From the NCBI GenBank assembly GCA_944325835.1, contig CALVBO010000003.1, forward strand, positions 1 to 64,000: DNA of 64,000 bases. The letters run 5' to 3'. This document shows, piece after piece, positions 33,430-41,989 of the stretch (position 1 is the first letter of the stretch; the number at the start of each line of letters is the position of its first letter). The notes under the pieces are model-generated. The model had not been told where the DNA came from. It saw nothing but the letters and a program-made list of their open reading frames with translations, and made no database searches. The translations under genes were made by a program, and so were the position numbers. Source of the stretch: Candidatus Gastranaerophilales bacterium. GTDB lineage: Bacteria; Cyanobacteriota; Vampirovibrionia; Gastranaerophilales; Gastranaerophilaceae.

Positions 33430-33882
33430 ATGACAGAAGAAATTAAAGAGGAAGTTCTGAGCTTTGATGCCATAGACATTATGAATATGCTTCCGCACAG
33501 ATACCCGTTCCTTTTGGTAGACAGAGTAACCGAATGCGTTCCGGGGAAATACGACAAAGGCTACAAAAACCTTACCTGGAACGAGCCTTTCTTTCAAGGT
33601 CACTTCCCTGGCAACCCGATTATGCCGGGTGTTTTGCAGCTTGAAGCAATGGCACAATGTTCCGCACCGATTTTAATGACTATGCCTGAATTTAAAGGCA
33701 AATTGACATTATATGCGGGTGTTGACAACGTACGTTTCAAAAACATTGTCCGTCCGGGCGACAGATTTGACATGGAAATCGAACTTGTAAAAGTCAAAGG
33801 CCCTATCTGCAAAGCCCACGGTGTCGGCAAAGTAGACGGCAAAATCTGCGTAGAAGCAGACATGACTTTCGCACTTAAATAG
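33430..33882 (+). CDS. fabZ: 3-hydroxyacyl-ACP dehydratase FabZ
   Basis: A 150-residue hotdog-fold dehydratase: LPHRYPFLLVDRV, catalytic His58 in GHFPGNPIMPG and Glu72 in LQLEAMAQ. It balances fatty-acid elongation with use of 3-hydroxyacyl-ACP by lipid A enzymes, which explains its place after lpxC. ATG 33430 behind AGAGGAGAA. Followed by a strong terminator. Confidence 0.95.
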   Translation: MTEEIKEEVLSFDAIDIMNMLPHRYPFLLVDRVTECVPGKYDKGYKNLTWNEPFFQGHFPGNPIMPGVLQLEAMAQCSAPILMTMPEFKGKLTLYAGVDNVRFKNIVRPGDRFDMEIELVKVKGPICKAHGVGKVDGKICVEADMTFALK

Positions 33883-33906
33883 AAAAAACATTAACAATTC
33901 AAAAGA

Positions 33907-33950
33907 AAATATATACGGGCGTAAAATATTCACCCGTATATATTTTTTAT
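33907..33950 (+). terminator. Terminator of the asd-fabZ operon
   Basis: AATATATACGGG / CCCGTATATATT stem ending in a T run. Confidence 0.8.
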
Positions 33951-33968
33951 AGGGAAAATACTTTAGTC

Positions 33969-33997
33969 TTGACAACCTGCACTAAATTTAGTACAAT
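33969..33997 (+). promoter_or_regulatory. Toxin-antitoxin promoter with operator
   Basis: TTGACA (33969-33974), 17 nt, TACAAT (33992-33997). The perfect palindrome ACTAAATTTAGT lies between the boxes (33981-33992), a usual place for antitoxin autorepression. Confidence 0.7.
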
Positions 33998-34000
33998 TAT

Positions 34001-34324
34001 ATTACGGCAGGCTACACTCTTAAAAATTATGTCGATGATGAAGGCAATGAACCAATAATAATCTGGTTAAAATCCCTTGACACCACAACAAGAAAACGAA
34101 TATTACTCAGACTCGACAGATTAAAAGACGGCAACTTTGGTGATCATAAACAAATTAACAAGAATTTATACGAATTGCGGTTTATGTTCGGTGCCGGTTA
34201 TAGAATCTATTATACAATTGAAAATGACACTATAATTTTACTTATAAATGGCGGTGACAAAAAATTACAATCAAAAGATATAAATATGGCATTGAGTATC
34301 ATAAATAAATTGAAAGGTATGTAA
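34001..34324 (+). pseudogene. RelE/HigB-family toxin without a visible start codon
   Basis: The frame from 33992 to TAA 34322-34324 encodes a RelE/ParE-superfamily toxin: YTLKNYVDDEGNEPIIIWL, ILLRLDRLKDGNFGDHK, LYELRFMFGAGYRIYYT, ILLINGGDKKLQSKDI. This covers essentially the full family length. Yet no ATG, GTG or TTG lies between the preceding in-frame TAG (33989) and the conserved N-terminus. The promoter would start transcripts near 34004. Either the start was lost and the toxin is dead, or initiation is at a non-standard codon (ATT 34001). The antitoxin follows by 1 bp. Family known to cut mRNA on ribosomes. Confidence 0.65.
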
Positions 34325-34325
34325 A

Positions 34326-34628
34326 ATGAAAAATATTAAAAACTTTGATTTATCGCAAATGATAGAAAACGAACTGAAAACCGATGAAGATATCAAAGAA
34401 TGGTTATCCCTCAATCTGGAAGAATATCTTCAAGACGGTAATCTCAATGCTTTTGTCCGCTCATTGGAATATGTAGTACGCGCCAAAGACAATATATCAA
34501 ACCTTTCAAGAAAAACCGGAATTTCAAGGAGTAACTTGTACGCCATTTTTAACGGAGAAGTCACCCCGCAATTTGATACGGTTTTGAAAGTTTTAAAAGA
34601 GTTAGGTTATACGCTCAAAGTTGCATAA
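34326..34628 (+). CDS. HigA-type addiction module antitoxin (HTH)
   Basis: A 100-residue protein with the pattern of 'addiction module antidote' proteins: N-terminal DLSQMIENELKTDEDIKEWLSLNLEEYL, then an XRE-like HTH (DNISNLSRKTGISRSNLYAIFNGEVTPQFDTVLKVLKELGY). It neutralises the RelE-type toxin encoded just upstream and represses the promoter at 33969. A related pair is at 57396-58041. Confidence 0.82.
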   Translation: MKNIKNFDLSQMIENELKTDEDIKEWLSLNLEEYLQDGNLNAFVRSLEYVVRAKDNISNLSRKTGISRSNLYAIFNGEVTPQFDTVLKVLKELGYTLKVA

Positions 34629-35429
34629 CTATTTTAATATATTTTTCAACTCGCCGTAATAGCCGCTTTCAAGGAGTTCAAAAAATCTGTCCGTGGTTTC
34701 CGGCGCCAGCGCGCGAACCCACTCTTCATCCAGATACAACCCCTCTACAAGCCGTGCAAAAAGTTCGGTCGGGCGCTCATAATACTTCTTATACCGGTTA
34801 ATCCGTGCAGATATCCGCGCGCCCTTACGCTGCAATGATTTCAATCTTATACACGCCGCAAACGCACACGGAATTTCCGGGAAATCACGTTCAAGTCCGT
34901 CAATCGTAATTATCCGCTCCCGATTTCTCCAGAAACCGCCAAGGATTTTTACCCTGTCATACTTCAAAAGATAACGCGCCTCCGATTTTTTTATAAACCG
35001 CTCAAATTCCCGAAACGGCTTTGAACGCTGAAACTCCGGATAATCCTCTTTTATAATAAATTCCTGCTTTTTAATCTGCGCCCTGATTTTATCACGCATT
35101 TCATAAAGCTTCACCAGACGCGAGCTTTCATCAACAAACTGCGTCACGCGCACAAGTTCTTTTTTATAAATCGGATTGGAAGAATTGAAAATTCTCTCCA
35201 GAGTGCCGCCTGTCCGGTTTACACCTGCTTCAATACGAGTGTGAATATAATGCGCAAATTCATGCAAAAGCGTCGGGATAAACCTGTGCTCCGCAACATT
35301 TTTAGAAATATCAATTCTGTTATTGACAAAAAATCCCTGATGTCCGCGGGCTTTTGTCGAAGTGTTTACCTCAAGTCCGAGAGAGCGAAAGTATTTTACC
35401 AGTGCTTTTTTATCAAGTTCTTTTAACAC
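34629..35429 (-). CDS. Putative zinc metallopeptidase (HExxH)
   Basis: A 266-residue protein with LLHEFAHYIH near residue 55 (HExxH, zinc and catalytic Glu) and a possible third ligand in RPTELFARLVEG near residue 235. The region between is basic and helical. It lacks a signal peptide, so it is probably cytosolic. No closer family was recognised; SprT- or ImmA-like zincins share only this general layout. It lies 10 bp downstream of the GlcD-like gene in a three-gene unit. The 3' end meets the convergent antitoxin gene. Confidence 0.65.
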   Translation of the reverse strand: MLKELDKKALVKYFRSLGLEVNTSTKARGHQGFFVNNRIDISKNVAEHRFIPTLLHEFAHYIHTRIEAGVNRTGGTLERIFNSSNPIYKKELVRVTQFVDESSRLVKLYEMRDKIRAQIKKQEFIIKEDYPEFQRSKPFREFERFIKKSEARYLLKYDRVKILGGFWRNRERIITIDGLERDFPEIPCAFAACIRLKSLQRKGARISARINRYKKYYERPTELFARLVEGLYLDEEWVRALAPETTDRFFELLESGYYGELKNILK

Positions 35430-35439
35430 CGTGCACCGC

Positions 35440-36825
35440 CTAGAAAATTTTGTACGGGTTCAAAATATTATTAGGGTCAAGCGTTTTTTTTATTTTACGC
35501 ATATATTCAAGTGCGGTTTCGTTAATTACAAGTCCGATTGCTTCACGTTTCAACATGCCGATACCGTGTTCGCCCGAAATAAGCCCGCCGAGTTCCGCCG
35601 TAAGCTTATAAATCTCGCTTTTAGCTTTCTTAAACCGTGCATACTCTTCCTCATCCGTATAATCAATCGGGATTTGCGGATGAACGCTCCCGTCCCCGAC
35701 ATGCCCGACCATGCAGACTGTCAGCCCGTATTTTGCGCAAATCTCACGTACTCCAAGGACAAGCTGCGAAAGGTTATTGCGCGGAACAATCAAATCATCC
35801 GTTGTTATATTTGGTTTCAAGCGTACGCAGGCTGCCATGGAAGAACGTCTTGCCCTCCAGATACGCTCGTAATCCTCCTGCGTTTTTGAATATTGAATTG
35901 CTGCTGCACCAAAATTATTTAAGATTTTTTCAATCATTGTTCTTTGATAATCAACCGCGCAGGCAAGCCCGTCAACTTCAATAACAAGCGCGCACTCTTT
36001 ATCCGTCAAAAGTCCTGCGTGAATAAAATCTTCAACGGTTTGAATAGCGTTCTTATCCATAAAATCAATAGTGGCAGGGGTTATACCGTGTTCAATGATA
36101 GACGTTACCGCGTGAATTGAATTTTCAACGCTGTCAAAATAACTCATCAAAACGACTTTTGTTTCGGGTTTAGGGATAAGCTTCAATGTTGCTTCCGCGA
36201 CAATCCCCAGTGTTCCCTCCGAACCTACAAAAAGGGCGTTCAAATTGTAGCCCGTAGCATTTTTAATAGTGCTGGAGCCGGTTTTAAGGATTTCACCGTT
36301 TGCCGTGACCACAAGCAAATCAAGAACATATTCTTTAGTCGAGCCGTATTTGAAAGCTTTAGCGCCGGCAGAGGCCTGAGCAATACTTCCGCCAATAGTC
36401 GAAACCGTAAGGTTTGAAGGATCCGGCGGGTAGTAAAGCCCGTATTTTTCAACTTCACGTTGCAAATCTCCTACAACTACACCTGCCTGAACCCGCGCGG
36501 TCAAATTTGACGGATTAATTTCAAGAATTTTATTCATTCTGGAAAAATTCAGAATAATCCCGTTTTTCTTCGGAATGCAGGCGCCTACAACATTCGTGCC
36601 TGCTCCGCGGCAGATAACAGGTGTATTATATCTATTCGCGATTTTTACAACAGCCTGAATTTGTTCAACGTTTTCTACAAATACAACAGCATCCGCAAGA
36701 GTTTCGATATTTTTTACGTTCAGAGCATCCTGCGAATAGGCATAGCGCTCCTCTATGCCAGTCAAAACCTGATTTTTCGGCAAAACTTTAAGTAAATCTT
36801 TAGTTAATTTTTCATTAGTCAACAT
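35440..36825 (-). CDS. glcD: FAD-linked oxidase (glycolate oxidase GlcD / D-lactate dehydrogenase type)
   Basis: A 461-residue flavoprotein. The N-terminal FAD-binding type 4 domain (VICRGAGTNVVGACIP; SQ/ASAGAKAFKYGSTKEYVLDL) is followed by a C-terminal FAD-oxidase domain with GHVGDGSVHPQI and GEHGIGMLKREA (metal/substrate histidines). It oxidises a 2-hydroxy acid such as glycolate or D-lactate. No glcE/glcF partner genes are adjacent. Its start overlaps the end of the 1507-aa coiled-coil gene by 11 bp. Confidence 0.87.
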   Translation of the reverse strand: MLTNEKLTKDLLKVLPKNQVLTGIEERYAYSQDALNVKNIETLADAVVFVENVEQIQAVVKIANRYNTPVICRGAGTNVVGACIPKKNGIILNFSRMNKILEINPSNLTARVQAGVVVGDLQREVEKYGLYYPPDPSNLTVSTIGGSIAQASAGAKAFKYGSTKEYVLDLLVVTANGEILKTGSSTIKNATGYNLNALFVGSEGTLGIVAEATLKLIPKPETKVVLMSYFDSVENSIHAVTSIIEHGITPATIDFMDKNAIQTVEDFIHAGLLTDKECALVIEVDGLACAVDYQRTMIEKILNNFGAAAIQYSKTQEDYERIWRARRSSMAACVRLKPNITTDDLIVPRNNLSQLVLGVREICAKYGLTVCMVGHVGDGSVHPQIPIDYTDEEEYARFKKAKSEIYKLTAELGGLISGEHGIGMLKREAIGLVINETALEYMRKIKKTLDPNNILNPYKIF

Positions 36826-39800
36826 AGGAAGTCAGTTTTTCTATATTTGCGCCCAAAGAGGACAGCATGCGTTCCATTTTATCAACTTTTTGAATAATGG
36901 ATAAGTTGCTATTCAACTTTGTCATTTCGGTAAGTTCATCTATTTTGGTTTCAAGCCTGTCCATTCGGGACTGTTGTTCTTCAAAACGTTCTTCAAGCAG
37001 GTCAATGAGGGCAAGTTTTTCAGGAACAGCCTTTCTGAGTTCGGAAAGAGCCTCTGAAACGTCATTAATTTCATCAGCTTTATCATTAATATTTTCAATT
37101 GTATCAGACGCCGCGTCAACCCATTCGCCTAAAAACATCAAAACTTTATGAAAAGTAGTATCCATTGAAGCTGCATTTTCCTGCATTGCCATAATTCTTT
37201 CCAATTTTTCAGCGGTTTCTTTGTTAAATTCTTTATTGGAAAGCTCGTTCATACGTTCTTCAAGATTAAAGGCAATGTGGCTGAACGCTGTAAGTCCGTC
37301 CGCAATAGTTTTTTGCGATTCATCGGAATTTAAAAGTAATTTATTGGTTCTTGAACTGATACTTAAAATATCATCGTTAAGTTTAAGAATATTCTGCTTT
37401 AATTGATAAATTTCAGCAGGTGTAAGGTTTTTGCTTATCGCATCAACAGATGAGGTAAGATTATGGATATTACGCGAAATCTGATTAAATTCCACAGACG
37501 GCGCAGGAGTTGAGGTGGAAAGCTCCTGCATTGCCTGCCTTAATTTGGCAATATCACTTTCAACATCTGCAAGAGTGTAGGAGTAATCAGCAACATCATT
37601 TTGCTTTATTGTTTCAATCCGGGATTTTACATCTGTTAACTGTTTACTTAATTCTCCTGTCTTTTCTTCAACAAAATCCTTAATATCTTCTGTTTCTTCA
37701 ACAAAATTAGAACTGCTGAAAACTGAAACTATTGTGCTTACCAAATCTTCTTTAATTTTGGAAGAATTTTCATCGTGTTCGGAAATTGTTGCGGAGATTC
37801 CGTCGATTTTAGAGAGAAGTTTTTCAATATTTCCTGCAACAATAGAAGCATTATCGTTGTTGGACTGATTAAGGATTTCCTTTTGTTCAAGAATTATATC
37901 TTTAATTTCCTGTAACTCATCTTCCAGCAAGTCACTGTCATTTGTAGAAACAAAGACATCCAGTTTTGTATGCAATTCATCAAGTAAATTTTTATTAGAA
38001 GAAACTTTATCCAGAACCTGCTCAAAATCTTCGGAGAAATCCAGAGAATTAATCTTACTATTCAGACCTTCAAGCAATTCTTTATTCCCGGCGATTTGTT
38101 CGCTGATTTCATCAAAATTTTCCTCATAATCGGATGCGCTTATAATATCAACTTTTGCATCTAATGCTTTAACAAGTGAAGTTGTATGAGATATTTTGTC
38201 CGACATCTCTGCCAAATCATCCTCGTAATCAGCTGCCGCAAGAGTATCCAATTTTGCATCAAGCCCTGAAACCAGCTTGCTTATTTCTGAAGTTTTGTCT
38301 AACAGTTCATCCAGATTATCAGTATTTTCGACACCGGCAAAGGTATCAAGCTTTGCCTCCAGTCCTGCAATAAGTGTCTTTGTCTCTGAAACGTTCCCTA
38401 ATATTTCTTGAATATCTTCTGCATTATCAACAGTTGCAAGAATATCAATTTTTGAATCAATTTCATTAATAAGAGCGAGTATTTTACGATTAAGTTCTAA
38501 TGCTTCGGTATCATTTTGAGAAAGTTCAGCAAGAGCAGTAAGATTAGCGGCCTTTTCGCTTAAATTTTCAAAATATTCCAAAAATTTCTTATTAAAAAGC
38601 ATTTGTTTATCAGAAACAGCATTAAAATCAATATTCAAAAGGCTGTCAACCTTGGCATTGAGGATTTGAACAAGTTCCTGAGTTTCTTCATTTTGCGAAA
38701 TAAGTTCTTCTGTCAAATCATTCCCTGCAATAGTATCTATTTTGGCACTAATACTTTCCAGAAGTTTATTATGAGCTTCGGTTGCATCTTTTGCGTGCTG
38801 GCCGGATTCTATTAGTTCAAAGTTGTTAGTCTTTAAGACCTCATACAAATCCTTAAACGCCTGTGTGAACTGTTCCTGAATAATAACAAGTTTGTCGTTA
38901 TAGTTTGAAGAATTAACAGAGATAAACTGTTTTAATTCTTCAAGAGAGTTGTTAATTTCAAGCTGGGCAGTTCCCGAAAGTTCGTTATATATAGTATTAA
39001 ATTCCGCGATAAAATCATTAAGCTGCTTATTTAAAGCGGCAATATTCTCTTGATATTCAACACCGGAGGCTTTCAGGCTCTCTTCAAGAATAAGCATTGA
39101 GTCTGAAACCGTTTCTATTTTAGAATAATAATCCTGAACTTTTTGAGATTCTTTTTGCAAAAGTTCAGCTTCTTTATTCTGCATATCAATAGCAATGTCG
39201 GAAAACATTGTTTTCATCTGCTGAATTTGTTCTTCAAGAAACTCTGTTTTAATATTAAAATTATTGTTAAAAATTTCGACTTTTTCAAATAAATCCGCGA
39301 TATTCTGCGTAATATCCAGTTCTTTTATTGCTTCAAAAATATCTTCATTTTGATTTTTGTCTGTATAGTCCGCTATCTTATTAACGGATTTAATAATATT
39401 CGTCGAATAATCCTGTAAAACTTTGATTTCTGAAAGTGCATCCCGGGCAACATCAGTTACTGTTTTCAACTCGCCGGCAACCTGTTGTGAAGTAGCATCC
39501 GGCAAAGAATCCGCTTTATTCAAGACTTCTGTAATGGATGCCTTAATGGTGTCAAGATCATTTGCAAATTCAATATTTGCTTCCTCAAGCTGTTTGACAA
39601 CCTGCAAAACGATTTCTTTATCATTCCCTTCGGCAAGTACGGCAAGTTTATCCACAGATTTCAGGATATCGCCTGAAAAGTTTTGCAAAGTCTTAACTTC
39701 ATCAAGAGTTTCCTGTGTCAAATCTGTAACATTTTTCAGACCGGCAGCCATATTTTGTGAAGTTACAAGCGTATCAGCCTTGTCTAATACCTCTCCAACC

Positions 39801-41338
39801 GTATCTTTAATTACTTCAAGTTCACCGGCAAACGCTGTATTTGCACCTTCCAGTGCCTTCATCGTCTGCAAAATTGCTTCTTTATCCTGATTGTTCTCAG
39901 TAAGCCCCGAAATTTTATCGACTGATTTAAGTATATCATCTGAAAAGCTTTGCAAAGTCTTAACTTCAGCAAGAGTTTCCTGGGTCAAATCTGTAACACT
40001 TTTCAGACCGGCAGCCATACTTTGTGAAGTTACAAGCGTATCGGTTTTGTCTAAGACTCCGGTAACCGTATCTTTAATCACTTCAAGTTCACCGGCAAAC
40101 GCTGTATTTGCACCTTCCAGTGCTTTTATCGTCTGCAAAATTGCTTCTTTATCCTGATTGTTCTCAGTAAGCTCGGAAATTTTATCGACTGATCTGAGAA
40201 TATTACCCGAAAAGTTTTGCAAAACCTTAATTTCAGCAAGCGTATCCTCCGCAATTTCGGTCACGGATTTTAACTCAAGTGCTACCGCCTGACTTGTATT
40301 TACAGGCAGCTTTTCCATTTCAGATAAAATATTATCCAGAGAAGTTTTTATAGCAGTAAATTCATTAATAAAGCCAATATCAAACTTTTCAAGTTCGGAT
40401 AAAGTATTCAGTATATCTGCGTAATCATGTTTTTCGTTAAAATCAATAATCTTTTCTACAGATTGGTTAACCGTTTCAGAAAAATTTTGAAAATTTTCAA
40501 TGCCTGTCAAAATTTCCCGTACGGCATCGGAAACTTCTTCTAATTGAGTGCCAAGCCCTTGAGAAGTTCCCTGCAAAATTTTATCAGACTTCGCGATAAC
40601 GTCATTAACTGAATCTTTTATTTGCTCTAACTCTGCAGCTAAGCCGGAATTCGCTTTTTCAATCTCTTTGAATTTATCTTCCAGCTCTGTACGGACAAGT
40701 GCGTTATCTTCTTTGATTCCGTTTTCGTTTGCTTCGACATAATCCCTGATTTCAGAAGTTTTGCGGTCAATAAACTCTTTATAAAGATTTGTCTGCACAT
40801 TCAAATTTTCAGAAAGCATTTTAATACTTTCTGCAACGAATGAAAACCGTTCAATCGTATTTTCATCAAAGGTCTTATGTGTTTCTACGATTTCCTGCTG
40901 GTTAACTTTTAATTCTTTGGAGAGTTTCGCAAATTCTTCTTTTGCTGTTTCAATATTTGCTGCCGCAACACGGGAAAAACTGTTTTCAATGTCATCAAGC
41001 TTTGTTGACAAAAGCTTCATGCCGGAATCAAAAATGCTGGATACAGATTTAAATTTATCTTCAAGCAAGGTTGCATTTTCAACTGCGGCTGAATCATCAC
41101 CGGCGGATACTTTAAGTTCTTTTATGCGCTCCATTATATTGCTGAATTTAAAATCCAAGGCCTCTTTAAATTGAGCAATAGAATTTCTGATGAACATTAA
41201 TTCATCGCCGTCTGATATTTCTTCAAGCCTTCCGTTAATATCAGTCAATGCTTTTTTCAAAATCTGCACGTTGACTAAATTGCTGGCCTTTAAATCATCA
41301 ACAACTTCTATAACATTTTTTAATTCTTTAATCATCAT
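36815..41338 (-). CDS. Giant coiled-coil protein with internal tandem repeats (1507 aa)
   Basis: A 1507-residue, almost entirely helical acidic protein with no signal peptide or membrane segment. Residues ~340-645 contain about four to five repeats of ~90 residues (LQNFSGDILKSVDKI...ENNQDKEAILQT...KALEGANTAFAGEL). Two neighbouring copies are nearly identical at the DNA level. Residues ~900-1130 contain a second series of ~36-residue repeats built on L..LDAKLDTLA....D.L.E...K. The rest is heptad-like. Such repeats can expand or contract by recombination. It resembles chemoreceptor/SMC-like or cytoskeletal coiled-coil proteins in composition only. Cytosolic scaffold is a guess. First gene of a unit with glcD and the zincin. 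Confidence 0.75.
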   Translation of the reverse strand: MMIKELKNVIEVVDDLKASNLVNVQILKKALTDINGRLEEISDGDELMFIRNSIAQFKEALDFKFSNIMERIKELKVSAGDDSAAVENATLLEDKFKSVSSIFDSGMKLLSTKLDDIENSFSRVAAANIETAKEEFAKLSKELKVNQQEIVETHKTFDENTIERFSFVAESIKMLSENLNVQTNLYKEFIDRKTSEIRDYVEANENGIKEDNALVRTELEDKFKEIEKANSGLAAELEQIKDSVNDVIAKSDKILQGTSQGLGTQLEEVSDAVREILTGIENFQNFSETVNQSVEKIIDFNEKHDYADILNTLSELEKFDIGFINEFTAIKTSLDNILSEMEKLPVNTSQAVALELKSVTEIAEDTLAEIKVLQNFSGNILRSVDKISELTENNQDKEAILQTIKALEGANTAFAGELEVIKDTVTGVLDKTDTLVTSQSMAAGLKSVTDLTQETLAEVKTLQSFSDDILKSVDKISGLTENNQDKEAILQTMKALEGANTAFAGELEVIKDTVGEVLDKADTLVTSQNMAAGLKNVTDLTQETLDEVKTLQNFSGDILKSVDKLAVLAEGNDKEIVLQVVKQLEEANIEFANDLDTIKASITEVLNKADSLPDATSQQVAGELKTVTDVARDALSEIKVLQDYSTNIIKSVNKIADYTDKNQNEDIFEAIKELDITQNIADLFEKVEIFNNNFNIKTEFLEEQIQQMKTMFSDIAIDMQNKEAELLQKESQKVQDYYSKIETVSDSMLILEESLKASGVEYQENIAALNKQLNDFIAEFNTIYNELSGTAQLEINNSLEELKQFISVNSSNYNDKLVIIQEQFTQAFKDLYEVLKTNNFELIESGQHAKDATEAHNKLLESISAKIDTIAGNDLTEELISQNEETQELVQILNAKVDSLLNIDFNAVSDKQMLFNKKFLEYFENLSEKAANLTALAELSQNDTEALELNRKILALINEIDSKIDILATVDNAEDIQEILGNVSETKTLIAGLEAKLDTFAGVENTDNLDELLDKTSEISKLVSGLDAKLDTLAAADYEDDLAEMSDKISHTTSLVKALDAKVDIISASDYEENFDEISEQIAGNKELLEGLNSKINSLDFSEDFEQVLDKVSSNKNLLDELHTKLDVFVSTNDSDLLEDELQEIKDIILEQKEILNQSNNDNASIVAGNIEKLLSKIDGISATISEHDENSSKIKEDLVSTIVSVFSSSNFVEETEDIKDFVEEKTGELSKQLTDVKSRIETIKQNDVADYSYTLADVESDIAKLRQAMQELSTSTPAPSVEFNQISRNIHNLTSSVDAISKNLTPAEIYQLKQNILKLNDDILSISSRTNKLLLNSDESQKTIADGLTAFSHIAFNLEERMNELSNKEFNKETAEKLERIMAMQENAASMDTTFHKVLMFLGEWVDAASDTIENINDKADEINDVSEALSELRKAVPEKLALIDLLEERFEEQQSRMDRLETKIDELTEMTKLNSNLSIIQKVDKMERMLSSLGANIEKLTSYVD

Positions 41339-41371
41339 AAATTCTCTATTTTAAACAATATTTCCCTAAAT

Positions 41372-41592
41372 AAAGCAGTTCTCCGTCGCCTGCTTGCCCT
41401 GCTCACGCAGGTCAACCCGCTTACCTCTCACAAAACAATTCACTGGATTGTTTTGCTCGGCAGAGTGCTGTCTAATACGCCACTCAAAAGACTCGGCCAC
41501 TGAGTGGCTACCCCATTTGGTTCATACGCTTTAGGTAGCGATTGACACAATTATGGCTCCGGCTCAGCCGGGCGCGAGTCTTTCTCGGACAT
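41372..41592 (+). repeat. Dispersed repeat family A, longest copy 5
   Basis: As the 21584-21764 copy, with an extra ~45 bp (CTTACCTCTCACAAAACAATTCAC...GGATTGTTTTGCTCGG, an inverted repeat) inserted in the middle. It fills half of the gap before the oxidoreductase operon; the remainder (41593-41776) shows only AT-rich promoter-like sequence. Confidence 0.88.
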
Positions 41593-41776
41593 GATAATTT
41601 TAGCAGAATAATGGATTTTTTAGCAAGAATGTTAATATGTATTACAATTATCGGGAAAAAATGACCTTTCTGAATATTAGTGGTAAAATATAAGAATGAG
41701 GAAATAGAGAAGATAAAAAGAATCACTTCATCAATATCCCGTTTGCAATCGGTAAATAGGGGGAGAAAATAAAAAA

Positions 41777-41989
41777 ATGAGTTATATAACGATAGACAAA
41801 ACAAAATGCAAAGCTTGTTACTTATGTATTAGCGAATGCCCTAAAAAGCTTTTGAAAATCGGTCAGGAGGTTAACAACCTCGGCGAAAGACTGGTAGAAT
41901 TTAACGACCCTAACCACGAATGCTTAGGCTGCGCAATGTGCGCAACACGGTGTCCTGATCTGGCAATCACAGGAGTTTATAAAGAATAA
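41777..41989 (+). CDS. korD: 2-oxoacid:ferredoxin oxidoreductase, delta (ferredoxin) subunit
   Basis: The 70-residue 2[4Fe-4S] ferredoxin subunit has two clusters of CxxCxxC...CP type (CKACYLCISECP and CLGCAMCATRCP). It passes electrons from the catalytic subunits to ferredoxin. ATG 41777 behind GGGGGAG. Its stop overlaps the alpha-subunit ATG (AATGA). Confidence 0.9.
   Translation: MSYITIDKTKCKACYLCISECPKKLLKIGQEVNNLGERLVEFNDPNHECLGCAMCATRCPDLAITGVYKE

Noticed and set aside
39423-40157. Long forward-strand open frames inside the 1507-aa gene
   Set aside because: They mirror the repeated coiled-coil coding sequence on the other strand and have no start signals; they are shadows.
41508-41804. 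98-codon reverse frame before the oxidoreductase operon
   Set aside because: It runs across a repeat A copy and the promoter region, has no ribosome-binding site and no domain.
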